Origin: Brevundimonas sp. AAP58
GTDB lineage: Bacteria > Pseudomonadota > Alphaproteobacteria > Caulobacterales > Caulobacteraceae
NCBI RefSeq assembly: GCF_001295975.1
Contig: NZ_LJHU01000058.1
Span: forward strand, 1-64,000
DNA length: 64,000 nt
Direction: 5' to 3'
Shown here: one piece after another, positions 1 to 7,572 of the stretch
Layout: every line of letters starts with the position of its first letter
How positions within the stretch are numbered: position 1 is the first letter of the stretch
The notes under the pieces: generated by a model
The model's input: the letters and a program-made list of their open reading frames with translations, nothing else
Told to the model about the DNA's origin: nothing
Databases searched by the model: none
Program-made: the position numbers and the translations under genes

Positions 1-138
1 GAAGGGTTGGGTGGGGGTGGAGGCAGGATGTGTCGGATGTTGCTCGGAGACTCCTACTGAGTCTTCGGGGCTTGTCTGTGATGCCGTGCCTCCACCCCAT
101 CCCCGGCCCTTCCCCCTCGAGGGGAAGGGAGAAGAGAA
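1..138. repeat. Palindromic repeat element inserted in frame inside queA
   Basis: Seen directly: a near-palindrome around 110-128 (CTTCCCC(C)TCGAGGGGAAG), then two inverted arms, about 2-25 and 88-112, that share GGTGGAGGCA and an AAGGG...GGG...TGGGG core in opposite orientation, with a small GACTC/GAGTC dyad at 49-63 between them. On the reverse strand the whole stretch is open in the queA frame and would add about 45 residues. The layout resembles palindromic elements that insert in frame in alphaproteobacterial genes (Rickettsia palindromic elements are the known precedent). The left boundary may lie outside the window. Confidence 0.65.
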
Positions 139-480
139 GGCTATGCGGTCGCCGGGCTTCAGCCGCTTGCCGGGCTTCATGAAGGCGGACCAGACGTCGG
201 GCGCGTCGCGGTGATGCAGGGTGGCCTCGACCTCAACCGTCAGGGGCTCCCCGTCCGGCCCGAGGCGGGTGCGCACGCCTGACAGGCGGGCGGGGATGAC
301 GCGGGTGTCGTTGAAGACGAGGGCGTCGCCGGGCTGGAGCAGGTCGGGCAGGTCGCGGACGATGCGGTCGTCGAGCACGCCGTCGCGCACGACCAGCAGC
401 CGGGCGCTGTCCCGCGGCTCGACGGGACGGAGCGCGATGCGGTCCTCAGGCAGGTCGAAGTCGAAGTCGGCGGTCTTCAT
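1..480 (-). CDS. queA: S-adenosylmethionine:tRNA ribosyltransferase-isomerase, N-terminal part (3' end beyond window)
   Basis: QueA transfers and isomerises the ribosyl group of SAM onto 7-aminomethyl-deazaguanine in tRNA to give epoxyqueuosine. The start ATG is at 480 and the first ~110 residues match the family: [19 protein letters not shown], then DARLLVV-like and [16 protein letters not shown] blocks and a [11 protein letters not shown] segment. From about position 140 down to 1 the frame stays open but reads low-complexity sequence (Ser/Gly/Pro/Thr-rich, e.g. [12 protein letters not shown]) unlike QueA; it is translated from a palindromic repeat element (separate entry). Only 160 codons are in the window, so the catalytic C-terminal region is not seen. 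It is divergent from lysK. Whether the protein is functional with the insertion is an inference. Confidence 0.9.
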   Translation of the reverse strand, partial: MKTADFDFDLPEDRIALRPVEPRDSARLLVVRDGVLDDRIVRDLPDLLQPGDALVFNDTRVIPARLSGVRTRLGPDGEPLTVEVEATLHHRDAPDVWSAFMKPGKRLKPGDRIAFSSPFPSRGKGRGWGGGTASQTSPEDSVGVSEQHPTHPASTPTQPF

Positions 481-579
481 GGGTGGGGGCTAGGCCATGC
501 GCCGCTGAAGGAATCAACAGCGGGGTGACATTCCACCGCAAAGTTGACCCGCTGGCCCGCAACCGCCAAACCCGCGCCC

Positions 580-2250
580 ATGCTGACCGATCTCGTCTCC
601 CTGGCCCGCGAGGCCAAGTCCTGGCCGTTCGAACAGGCGCGCGCCCTGCTGAACCACGTGCTGAAGAAGCGGCTGTCGGACGCGGAGCGGGACGCGGCCA
701 GGCTGCTGATCGATGCAGGCAAGGCCGACGAGGCCCTGGCCACGTTCGAAGCGCTGAACCGGCCGGTGCTGCTGGAGACCGGATACGGGCCGTCGGGGCT
801 GCCGCACATGGGCACCTTCGGCGAGGTGGCGCGCACGACGATGGTGCGAAACGCCTTTCGCGCGCTGACGGGGGATCATTGGGCGACGCGGCTGGTGGCG
901 TTTTCGGACGACATGGACGGGTTGCGGAAGGTTCCGGAGGGCGTGCCGAACCCGGAGATGCTGAAGGAAGACCTGCACCTGCCGCTGACGAAGGTGCGCG
1001 ATCCGTTCGGGACGCACGACAGCTTCGGGTCGCACAACAACGCGCGCCTGCGGGCGTTTCTGGACAGCTTCGGCTTTGACTATGAGTTCATGAGCTCGAC
1101 CGAGACCTATCGGTCGGGCCGGTTCGACGCGACGCTGCTGACGCTGCTGGAGCGGTTCGACGCCATCATGGCGATCATGCTGCCCACGCTGGGCGAGGAA
1201 CGGCGGGCGACCTATTCGCCCTTCCTGCCGATCAGCCCGGTGACCGGCCATGTGCTCCAGGTGCCGACGCTGGAGCGGAACGTCGCGAAGGGCACGATCG
1301 TCTTCGACGACCCGGCAGGCGGGCGCACCGAGGTTCCGGTGACCGGCGGCCATGTGAAGCTGCAGTGGAAGCCTGACTGGGCCATGCGCTGGACGGCGCT
1401 GGACGTCGATTACGAGATGTCGGGCAAGGACCTGATCGAGAGCGTGCGCGAGAGCGGCAAGATCTGTCGTGCCCTGGGCGGCGTGCCGCCGGAGGGCTTC
1501 AACTACGAGCTCTTCCTCGACATCGAGGGCAAGAAGATCTCCAAGTCCAAGGGCAATGGCCTGACGATGGAGCAGTGGCTGCGCTACGGCACGCCCGAAA
1601 GCCTGAGCTGGTACATGTTCCAGAGCCCGAAGTCGGCCAAGAGCCTGCACTTCAACGTCATTCCGCGCGCCATCGACGACTATCTGAGCTTCATCGAGCA
1701 GTACCGGACGCAGGAGCCAGCCAAGCGGATCGACAACGCCGTGTGGTCGATCCACGCGGGCGATCCGCCGGAGGTCGCTTCGCCGGTGTCGTTCGCGCTC
1801 TTGCTGAACCTGGTCGGCGTGGCCAATGCGTCGAACAAGGACCAGCTGTGGGCCTATATGGCCAAGTATCTGCCCGAGGCGACGCCGGCGAACGAGCCGG
1901 TGCTGGATCAGCTGATGGACCGGGCGCTGAACTACTACGAAGACTTCGTGCGGCCGACGAAGGCGTATCGGGCACCGACGGATGTCGAGGCGGCTGCGTT
2001 GCTCGATTTGGCGGAGCGGCTGAAAGCCCTGCCGGCGGACACGACCGATGGGGAGACGATCCAGAACGAGGTCTATGCGGTGGGCAAGGCGCACGCCTTC
2101 GAGCCGCTGCGGGCGTGGTTCCAGGCGCTGTACGAGGTTCTGCTGGGCGCGTCGCAGGGGCCGAGGTTCGGCTCGTTCGCCGCGATCTATGGTCTGCCTC
2201 AGACGATCGAACTGATCGAGGCGGGGGCGCGGGGCGAACTGGCGGGGTAG
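580..2250 (+). CDS. lysK: Lysyl-tRNA synthetase, class I
   Basis: Charges tRNA-Lys in the cytoplasm. It is the class I (Rossmann, archaeal-type) enzyme, common in Alphaproteobacteria, not the class II LysS/LysU. Of 556 residues, the HIGH-equivalent PSGLPHMG lies near 71-78 and the KMSKS-equivalent KISKSKGNG near 319-327, followed by a helical anticodon-binding C-terminus. I chose ATG 580 ([10 protein letters not shown]) over an in-frame TTG at 544, because the extra 12 residues look unlike the family; neither start has a strong Shine-Dalgarno. A gapless GC-rich palindrome follows the stop but no clear terminator. It is divergent from queA with about 100 bp between starts. The family assignment is firm. 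Confidence 0.95.
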   Translation: MLTDLVSLAREAKSWPFEQARALLNHVLKKRLSDAERDAARLLIDAGKADEALATFEALNRPVLLETGYGPSGLPHMGTFGEVARTTMVRNAFRALTGDHWATRLVAFSDDMDGLRKVPEGVPNPEMLKEDLHLPLTKVRDPFGTHDSFGSHNNARLRAFLDSFGFDYEFMSSTETYRSGRFDATLLTLLERFDAIMAIMLPTLGEERRATYSPFLPISPVTGHVLQVPTLERNVAKGTIVFDDPAGGRTEVPVTGGHVKLQWKPDWAMRWTALDVDYEMSGKDLIESVRESGKICRALGGVPPEGFNYELFLDIEGKKISKSKGNGLTMEQWLRYGTPESLSWYMFQSPKSAKSLHFNVIPRAIDDYLSFIEQYRTQEPAKRIDNAVWSIHAGDPPEVASPVSFALLLNLVGVANASNKDQLWAYMAKYLPEATPANEPVLDQLMDRALNYYEDFVRPTKAYRAPTDVEAAALLDLAERLKALPADTTDGETIQNEVYAVGKAHAFEPLRAWFQALYEVLLGASQGPRFGSFAAIYGLPQTIELIEAGARGELAG

Positions 2251-2397
2251 GAAGCCCCGGGGCTCAAGGCGCGAGCGACCGCGTCTTGAGCGGTATCCTG
2301 CGAACATGAACCGAAAACAACAAGCCGTTCAGCGGAGCCGTAAGCGGCGTCAGGCATTGTGTCCTGCATCGACGAACCTCGATGACAGGAGAGAGAC

Positions 2398-2874
2398 ATG
2401 TCGAAGATTGTGAACACCTCGCTGGCGACGGCCGCGGCCCTGGCCGCTCTCGTCACCGCCGTCCCGACCGCCTCGATGGCCCAAGCCAACGGGATCACCA
2501 ACTGCGACGCCCCGGGCGGCCGTCAGCAAGTCGGGGCCGCCATCGGCGCCGTTCTGGGCGGCATCGTGGGCTCCAACGTGGCCCGCAACGAGCGCACGCT
2601 CGGCACCGTGGTCGGTGCCGGTGCCGGAGCGGCGGCTGGATCCTACATCGGCTGCAACCAGCAGCGCGCCCGGGCCAATGCCCAGGTGAACAGCTCCGGT
2701 GCCCAATACCGCGCGGCGACCAACCTGCGCATCCGCTCGGGCCCCGGCACCAACTACCGCCAGGCGGGCAGCCTGTCGGCCGGTCAGCCCTTCACCGCCA
2801 TCGGCTCGCAGGGTGAATGGGTCCAGATCGCCGGTGGCGGCTGGGTGAACGCCCACTACGTCCGGCCCTACTAA
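2398..2874 (+). CDS. Secreted SH3-domain protein with glycine-zipper segment
   Basis: A 158-residue envelope protein. A signal peptide (about residues 1-28, ending near SMAQA) is followed by a glycine-zipper-like segment (AAIGAVLGGIVGSN and VVGAGAGAAAGSYIG) typical of small outer-membrane proteins, then a C-terminal bacterial SH3 domain (about 95-158, with TNLRIRSGPGTNYRQ and GGGWVNAHYV). SH3b domains of this kind usually bind peptidoglycan; the exact role is unknown. The ATG has a good ribosome site (ACAGGAGAGAGAC). It stands alone with a terminator hairpin 50 bp downstream. Secretion is inferred from the leader. Confidence 0.85.
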   Translation: MSKIVNTSLATAAALAALVTAVPTASMAQANGITNCDAPGGRQQVGAAIGAVLGGIVGSNVARNERTLGTVVGAGAGAAAGSYIGCNQQRARANAQVNSSGAQYRAATNLRIRSGPGTNYRQAGSLSAGQPFTAIGSQGEWVQIAGGGWVNAHYVRPY

Positions 2875-2923
2875 GGCATAGACTCGGGGCGACGTCTTCG
2901 CCCTGTGGAGCAACTGAAACCGG

Positions 2924-2949
2924 AGGCCGTCCCGCAAGGGGCGGCCTTT
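2924..2949 (+). terminator. Hairpin terminator after the SH3 gene
   Basis: AGGCCGTCCC, loop GCAA, GGGGCGGCCT gives a 10-bp stem (one G-U) with a GNRA tetraloop, followed by a short TTGG. It lies 50 bp after the SH3 gene stop and just before the convergent repressor gene ends. The T tract is poor, so strength is uncertain. Confidence 0.6.
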
Positions 2950-2959
2950 GGCCTATGCG

Positions 2960-3595
2960 TTACTGACTGACCCATAGGATCCGGGACATCCAGGCGATGT
3001 CGGATCGAAGCAGGTCTCGGGGCGGATAGGCGGGGTTGACGGACAGCAAGGTGACGTGGTGCGTCGTCAGGGTGCCGATTTCCTTGGCCAGGGTCTCTCC
3101 GGAACGGGTGCGCACGACGACCCGGTCTCCCCGTTTGAAATCCGCGCGATCTCGATCAACCACGATACGGTCGCCCTCACGATACAGCGGAGCCATGGAG
3201 TCGCCGCAGATTCGGAGGCTGAACAGACTGTCGGTCGGCGCGGGCAAGCCGGTCTGCTCCCAGCCTTCGCCGGTGGGCAGACCGGCATCGTCGAAGAAGC
3301 CATCCTGACCCGCCTGCGCCATGCCGATCAGAGGAGCGGTCGCAACCCTTGGCGCCGCGTCTTCTGCAAGGGCCGCGAACTCGGCAAGGGTCGTATCGGT
3401 GACCTCGAGAATGCGATTCAAGCTCTCTGTCGAGGGCCAGCGCGGCCTTGGTGGATTGCCAGGACCGAAGCGTTTGGAGGGGTTGAGAGCCGTCGGATCG
3501 AGGCCTGCCCTTCGTGCCAAGCCCGAGGGCGACAGTCCTTCGCGTCGAGCCAGACCATCAAGCGCGGACCAGAGGCGGCGATGAGACAGGGGCAT
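2960..3595 (-). CDS. Helix-turn-helix S24-family repressor (LexA/CI-like)
   Basis: A 211-residue regulator. The N-terminal HTH (about residues 5-70: LARREGLSPSGLARRAGLD) is fused to a C-terminal S24 peptidase-like domain. The serine is in GDSMAPLYREGD (S133) and the general-base lysine in SGETLAKEIG (K171), a spacing like LexA/UmuD; an Ala-Gly pair at 95-96 (MAQAGQDG) could be the self-cleavage site. ATG 3595 is preferred because the upstream extension does not resemble the family. No phage genes lie nearby, so it is probably a resident stress or DNA-damage regulator. Target genes cannot be told from the window. It is not LexA itself, since the HTH differs. Confidence 0.85.
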   Translation of the reverse strand: MPLSHRRLWSALDGLARREGLSPSGLARRAGLDPTALNPSKRFGPGNPPRPRWPSTESLNRILEVTDTTLAEFAALAEDAAPRVATAPLIGMAQAGQDGFFDDAGLPTGEGWEQTGLPAPTDSLFSLRICGDSMAPLYREGDRIVVDRDRADFKRGDRVVVRTRSGETLAKEIGTLTTHHVTLLSVNPAYPPRDLLRSDIAWMSRILWVSQ

Positions 3596-3653
3596 AGCTG
3601 GACGACTCGCGAGCGCCAGCCGTTCTAGCCTGGCCACGGCTAGGAATGAAAGC

Positions 3654-4085
3654 CTACTCCAGCCCCGCCGCTCGACGATCCTGCCAAGCCCAGAAGGTTC
3701 CGACGCCAATCGCGAGCAGGATACCGTAACCGGCAAGGTTCAGGACTGTGTAGAACGCTTCCATCGATGCGGCCTTCGCGAGCGGAAAGGCTATGTGAGC
3801 GGTCAAGACGACCAGCTGGCAAGCCGCTGCCCAGATCGGCCAGGACCGCCTATACCGCCAAGCCAGACCAGCGAAGACAGCCAGCATGGCGATGTCGAGG
3901 ATGAACAGCGGCCACTGAAAACCAACATAAAGATAGCCATCTGGCTGAATCAGCATAGCCGCCATCCAGCCCAGTACCCAGGCACCCATGGCGAAGCGTT
4001 CGGACTCGCCGCCTTTCCAGAAGGCAAACACGCCAACCAGCACCGCCGGAAGCAGGCCGATCTGGGAATAAAGTGTGTCCAGCAT
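3654..4085 (-). CDS. Small polytopic membrane protein of unknown function
   Basis: A 143-residue protein with about five hydrophobic helices (LLPAVLVGVFAFW; MGAWVLGWMAAMLI; PLFILDIAMLAVFAGLAW; AACQLVVLTAHIAF; LAGYGILLAIGVGTFW). I do not recognise a family. ATG 4085 (MLDTLYSQIG) is preferred: an in-frame ATG at 4121 would add MPPRRLRRGGIF, which is encoded by the arm of a strong hairpin. With the 4085 start there is no room for a normal ribosome site, since the hairpin ends four bases upstream, so translation may be leaderless. It lies downstream of two paralogous small genes on the same strand. Confidence 0.7.
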   Translation of the reverse strand: MLDTLYSQIGLLPAVLVGVFAFWKGGESERFAMGAWVLGWMAAMLIQPDGYLYVGFQWPLFILDIAMLAVFAGLAWRYRRSWPIWAAACQLVVLTAHIAFPLAKAASMEAFYTVLNLAGYGILLAIGVGTFWAWQDRRAAGLE

Positions 4086-4089
4086 GAAA

Positions 4090-4121
4090 ATGCCCCCGCG
4101 CCGAAGGCGACGCGGGGGCAT
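4090..4121 (-). terminator. Strong hairpin directly abutting the start codon of the membrane-protein gene
   Basis: An 11-bp perfect stem (ATGCCCCCGCG / CGCGGGGGCAT) with a 10-nt loop, followed on the reverse strand by TTTC and then the ATG at 4085. It has the shape of an intrinsic terminator for the upstream gene ending at 4176, but its release zone coincides with the next start codon, so it could also act as an attenuator. Confidence 0.7.
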
Positions 4122-4175
4122 GATGCTTCGAGTCTTCCTTACGGACTACTGAAGCCCGTGAAGGTTACCGCGAAT

Positions 4176-4529
4176 TCAGGCCGCGCGGTGGTCGTCGAGA
4201 TTGGTCACGCCCGGAGGACGGCCGGCGTCCCAGTCGCCTGTCTTGTCCAGGATGCCGACGGCGTAGGCACCGAGGCCCAGACGACGGTGATCCTTGGCCA
4301 GCTCGTGGTGGCAGGCCACCAGAGCCTCACGGGCTTCGGACAGGGCGGCGATGGCGGCCATGGCCTTGGCTTGCGAGTCCGCGCCGACGGTCGGCGACAG
4401 TTTCAGCATCGTGCGTGCGCCGATCATCGACTGAACGAGCGTGGTGGCCTGGGTGATGGCGGCATCAACCGCAGCCTCGGTAGTGTGCAGCTCATTCGCC
4501 ACGCCGTGGACGACTTCCTTGCGATCCAT
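4176..4529 (-). CDS. Conserved small protein of unknown function (paralogue A of a tandem pair)
   Basis: A 117-residue soluble, mostly helical protein with no signal peptide or membrane segment. It is clearly related to its upstream neighbour (4580-4951): both have an N-terminal EAA(V/I)D block, an A(L)SEAR(E/A) block, a helical H-x-x-L-A stretch and a shared C-terminal AVGILDK motif. ATG 4529 has a good ribosome site (AAAGGGGTTACTC). The function is unknown; the repeated AVGILDK suggests a conserved interaction surface. Tandem duplication is inferred from the alignment. The 50-bp spacer upstream contains two GTTAAC sequences. Confidence 0.75.
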   Translation of the reverse strand: MDRKEVVHGVANELHTTEAAVDAAITQATTLVQSMIGARTMLKLSPTVGADSQAKAMAAIAALSEAREALVACHHELAKDHRRLGLGAYAVGILDKTGDWDAGRPPGVTNLDDHRAA

Positions 4530-4579
4530 GAGTAACCCCTTTCCCAACAGAACAGATGGTAAGGGAAAGGTTAACACGT

Positions 4580-4951
4580 CTAAAGCGAAACCGATAGCGT
4601 TTTGTTAACTTCCCGTGAGATCGACGAGGTGACGCCGCCGCCGGCGGGTGGGTTGTCTTCGGGTTTGTCGAGGATTCCGACCGCGGCGGTATCCAAGCCC
4701 ATCTTGCGGGCGAGGGCGGCGAGGGTGTTGTGCGTTTCGACGATGCGGGCTCTAGCTTCGGCCAAGGCCGAGATTGATGCGGCGGCTGTATCGAATGCAC
4801 GTTGTCCGGACACTGCCGACAGGTACGCCTCGGTTCGCGCGGCTGGAAGAAGCGCGGCAAGGTGAGCGGTCTCCGAAAGGGCGACATCGATCGCTGCCTC
4901 GGCCGAGAACAGCCGTTTTGCGACGGCCTCACTGATGGTCTCTCTGGTCAT
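4580..4951 (-). CDS. Conserved small protein of unknown function (paralogue B of a tandem pair)
   Basis: A 123-residue helical protein, paralogous to the product of the next gene downstream. It shares the AVAKRLF/EAAIDVALSE N-terminus, ALAEARARIVETHNTLAAL in the middle and AAVGILDK near residue 100. The C-terminus carries a short Pro/Gly-rich stretch (PPAGGG) and a different tail. ATG 4951 is preceded by GAGGGAGCAAC, a good ribosome site. The two genes probably form an operon with a 50-bp gap. I do not recognise the family. Confidence 0.75.
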   Translation of the reverse strand: MTRETISEAVAKRLFSAEAAIDVALSETAHLAALLPAARTEAYLSAVSGQRAFDTAAASISALAEARARIVETHNTLAALARKMGLDTAAVGILDKPEDNPPAGGGVTSSISREVNKTLSVSL

Positions 4952-5007
4952 GTTGCTCCCTCTCTGGCTGAGCGCCATGCCGGAATACAACCAGCAGTCA
5001 CCCGTAT

Positions 5008-5409
5008 TTACAACCCTCGGTTCTCGTCCAGTGAGAAATGAGCGGTCAGGCTGGCGATCGGCTGGGCAGGGTCGTCTTGCCAGGCCTCGGCGAGAACATG
5101 GGCGACGCGGCGGCCTGCGCGCGAGATCCTGGCACGGGCGTGCACGTCCTGCGGGCGGCCGGAGCGCAGGTAGGCGGTCGTGACTGTGATCGGGCGCGGC
5201 AGGCGCAGACGCGGCCAGATCAGCGACACCTGGGCGATGGCGGTCAGCTCCAGCATCGCCGCGGTCGAGCCGCCGTGCAGGGCCGGGAGCAGGGGATTGC
5301 CTATCAGGTGGTCGGCGAAGGGCATGGTGACGGTCAGGGCGTCGCCGTCGCGTTCTGTCTTCAGGCCCAGGAAGCGGGCGTAGGGGAGGGTGTCGAGAAG
5401 GTCGCTCAC
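5008..5409 (-). CDS. PaaI-like hotdog thioesterase (second gene of pair)
   Basis: A 133-residue hotdog-fold acyl-CoA thioesterase-like protein. It shows a central helix region with LHGGSTAAMLELTAIAQV, followed by the ITVTTAYLRSGRPQDVHARARI beta strands and VAHVLAEAW, as in PaaI/YdiI-type enzymes. The start is GTG at 5409, overlapping the upstream thioesterase stop by four bases (GTGA), so the two are translationally coupled and likely form a heteromer or act in one pathway. The substrate is not deducible. Confidence 0.85.
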   Translation of the reverse strand: MSDLLDTLPYARFLGLKTERDGDALTVTMPFADHLIGNPLLPALHGGSTAAMLELTAIAQVSLIWPRLRLPRPITVTTAYLRSGRPQDVHARARISRAGRRVAHVLAEAWQDDPAQPIASLTAHFSLDENRGL

Positions 5410-5876
5410 GCCGCGCGCTCCGACTTCAGGTTGGCGCCGATGCCGCGCCCGCCGTCGGAATCGATGACGTAGGTGGATTGGGCGGCGGCGACGGGGTCCT
5501 TTGGGTCGCCTTCGAAGGCCCATGCGCGGACGAAGCCGATGGTGCGAGTAATGCGGTAGCAGCGCGCCTCGGACAGCAGGTCCACGCGCGGCCGGGCGGC
5601 GCGCATGTAGTCGACGCGCAGATCGAGGGTGGCGATGGGGCGAAAGCCGCCGAGCGCGACCCAGACGGCCAGACCCCCGACGTGATCCAGCATGGCGGTG
5701 ACCAGGCCGCCGGCGAACACGTCAGTCTCGGGATCGCCGACCAGATCGGGCCGCCAGGGGGTCCGGAGACGGACCCGGTCGCCGTCGACGCCTTCGTACT
5801 TAAAGCCCAGCGCATGGGTGTGGGCGGCGCCCGACGCCAGTTGCGGCAGGATGTCGGTCAGGAACGGATCGCTCAT
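5406..5876 (-). CDS. PaaI-like hotdog thioesterase (first gene of pair)
   Basis: A 156-residue hotdog thioesterase family protein with the helix motif FAGGLVTAMLDHVGGLAVWVAL and the strand IATLDLRVDYMRAARPRVDLL. It is related to but distinct from its downstream partner. ATG 5876 (MSDPFLTDIL) is chosen over an in-frame upstream codon that adds a Pro-rich tail. It is coupled through a GTGA overlap with the second thioesterase gene and divergent from the exonuclease gene, with only about 60 bp between starts. Confidence 0.85.
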   Translation of the reverse strand: MSDPFLTDILPQLASGAAHTHALGFKYEGVDGDRVRLRTPWRPDLVGDPETDVFAGGLVTAMLDHVGGLAVWVALGGFRPIATLDLRVDYMRAARPRVDLLSEARCYRITRTIGFVRAWAFEGDPKDPVAAAQSTYVIDSDGGRGIGANLKSERAA

Positions 5877-5935
5877 GAGACCGTCCTTATCGGGCGCGAT
5901 TGGCGGCGCAAGCGGCAAGGGCCATATCGGAACCG

Positions 5936-6961
5936 ATGTTCAAGCCGGAAGACCTGCTGCGGCCCACGCCGGCCGGGCTGTATTGCCCGCCGGGGGATTT
6001 CTACGTCGATCCCGTGAGACCTGTTCCGAGGGCCGTGGTGACCCATGGACATTCGGATCATGCGCGGTCGGGGCACGACGCGGTGCTGGCGACGCGGCAG
6101 ACCCTGGCGATCATGGCGGAGCGCTATGGTGACGACTTCACCCGGCTACGCCAGCCGGTGGAGTACGGCGAGACGGCGTCTCACAACGGCGTGGCGATCC
6201 GGCTGGTCCCGGCGGGGCATGTGCTGGGGTCGGCGCAAGCCGTGATCACCTGGCAGGGCCTGACCATGGTGGTGTCAGGCGACTACAAGCGGCGGCGCGA
6301 TCCGACCTGCGCGCCCTTCGAGCCCGTGCCTTGCCATGTGTTCATTTCGGAGGCGACCTTTGGCCTGCCGGTGTTCACCCATCCGCCGGACAGCGAGGAG
6401 ATCGGACGGGTCATCCAGTCGCTGGGTCAATTCCCGGATCGGGCGCATCTGATCGGTGCCTATGCGCTGGGCAAGGCGCAGCGGGTGATCCGGCTGCTGC
6501 GCGAGGCAGGGTGGGAGCGGCCGATCTATGTGCATGGCGCGCTGGAGCGGCTGAACCGGCTGTATGAGCGCGAGGGCGTCGATCTGGGGCCGATCCTGCC
6601 GGCGACCGGGCTGAAGAAGGACGCCCTGGGGGGAGAGGTGGCGATCGGGCCGCCGTCGGCCATTCAGGATCGGTGGGCGCGGCGCTTCGCCGATCCGGTG
6701 CCGGCCTTTGCCAGCGGCTGGATGCTGGTCAAGGCGCGGGCGCGTCAGAGGGGGGTGGAGCTGCCGCTAGTCATCTCCGACCACGCCGACTGGTCCGAGC
6801 TGACGGCCACCTTTCTGGAGCTGAAGCCTGAGGAAGTGTGGATCACCCACGGGCGAGAGGAAGGCCTGCTGCGCTGGCTGGAGCTGAACGGCATGAAGGG
6901 TCGGGCGCTGCGGCTGGTGGGCTACGATGAGGAGGATGACGCGGAGGCCGAGGCCGCGTGA
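5936..6961 (+). CDS. Ligase-associated DNA exonuclease (metallo-beta-lactamase/beta-CASP family)
   Basis: A 341-residue metallo-beta-lactamase-fold nuclease. The metal motif HGHSDHARSGH is near residue 38, with AGHVLGSAQ and SGDYK following and a C-terminal SDHADW. These are features of the exonucleases that usually sit beside an ATP-dependent DNA ligase and an Lhr-type helicase in a DNA-damage-response cluster. Here the ligase partner is not adjacent: the next gene is convergent, four bases away. ATG 5936 is chosen over a TTG at 5900. Function is assigned from family resemblance; biochemical activity is inferred. Confidence 0.85.
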   Translation: MFKPEDLLRPTPAGLYCPPGDFYVDPVRPVPRAVVTHGHSDHARSGHDAVLATRQTLAIMAERYGDDFTRLRQPVEYGETASHNGVAIRLVPAGHVLGSAQAVITWQGLTMVVSGDYKRRRDPTCAPFEPVPCHVFISEATFGLPVFTHPPDSEEIGRVIQSLGQFPDRAHLIGAYALGKAQRVIRLLREAGWERPIYVHGALERLNRLYEREGVDLGPILPATGLKKDALGGEVAIGPPSAIQDRWARRFADPVPAFASGWMLVKARARQRGVELPLVISDHADWSELTATFLELKPEEVWITHGREEGLLRWLELNGMKGRALRLVGYDEEDDAEAEAA

Positions 6962-6965
6962 TCTT

Positions 6966-7517
6966 TCAGGCGACCCGGGTCAGGCGGATGTCCACCTCCC
7001 GCTCGACGTAGGTCCATTCCGGCGTGGCGTGCAGCCGCACGAGCAGGGCGTCGAAGGCGGCCTCGTGCTCGGGCACGAACTCGAACCAGGTCAGGAAGTC
7101 GAAGGGTTCGCCGAGGTCCCGCGAGTGGTGCAGCCGCCGCGCGATCTGGGGCAGGTAGTCCATGCCGATGGCCGTGTGACGCGACTGTTCCTCGAGGATG
7201 TCGCGGCGCTCGTCCTGGGCCAGGGCCCACCAGGCGTCGGATTTCCGGACGGGGATCAGGGCGGCCCGGGTGGCTTCGGGACGATCGAGGCCCGCCTGAC
7301 GTGCCCGCAGAGCCGTGACCTCGACCCGATTGGCGTAGCGGACGTTGCTGGTCGTGCCCGCCAAGGTCCAGACGCCCAGCTTCGCTGGGACAGGGCCCTC
7401 AGAGACGGCGAGGCGCGCGGCCGGGGCCAGGGAGTCGCCGATCACCGGCTGAACCTGGGTGATCTCCCAAGCCCCCTCGTCTCCGGCCGTGAAGCGGACT
7501 GTGAAGGACGAGTTCAT
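6966..7517 (-). CDS. cld: Chlorite dismutase family haem protein, short (lineage II) type
   Basis: A 183-residue protein closely resembling the short dimeric chlorite dismutases such as that of Nitrobacter, which split chlorite to chloride and O2 at a haem b. The strongest similarity is over EATRAALIPVRKSDAWW, the HTAIGMDYLPQIARRL helix and GEPFDFLTWFEF...EWTYVEREVDIRL. By my residue count the proximal haem ligand is H114 and the distal catalytic arginine R127, the same numbers I recall for the Nitrobacter enzyme. No signal peptide is seen, so it is cytoplasmic. No chlorate or perchlorate reductase genes are present. It lies downstream of trpE on the same strand with a 55-bp gap. Family call firm; activity inferred. 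Confidence 0.85.
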   Translation of the reverse strand: MNSSFTVRFTAGDEGAWEITQVQPVIGDSLAPAARLAVSEGPVPAKLGVWTLAGTTSNVRYANRVEVTALRARQAGLDRPEATRAALIPVRKSDAWWALAQDERRDILEEQSRHTAIGMDYLPQIARRLHHSRDLGEPFDFLTWFEFVPEHEAAFDALLVRLHATPEWTYVEREVDIRLTRVA

Positions 7518-7572
7518 GCGATGGCCTCCGGACGCCGGGAGCTACGCCGGGCGCGATGCGGAGGTTTCAGCA

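Noticed and set aside
514-2307. A long open frame on the reverse strand opposite lysyl-tRNA synthetase.
   Set aside because: It is antisense to a conserved gene; its Arg/His/Gly-rich composition is a shadow of GC-rich codon bias and it resembles no family.
2960-4085. A prophage remnant around the S24 repressor.
   Set aside because: No integrase, structural or replication genes flank it; its neighbours are ordinary chromosomal genes.
4529-4580. GTTAAC sequences between the paralogous small genes as CtrA binding sites.
   Set aside because: The spacing does not give the TTAA-N7-TTAA pattern; a single weak half-site is not enough.
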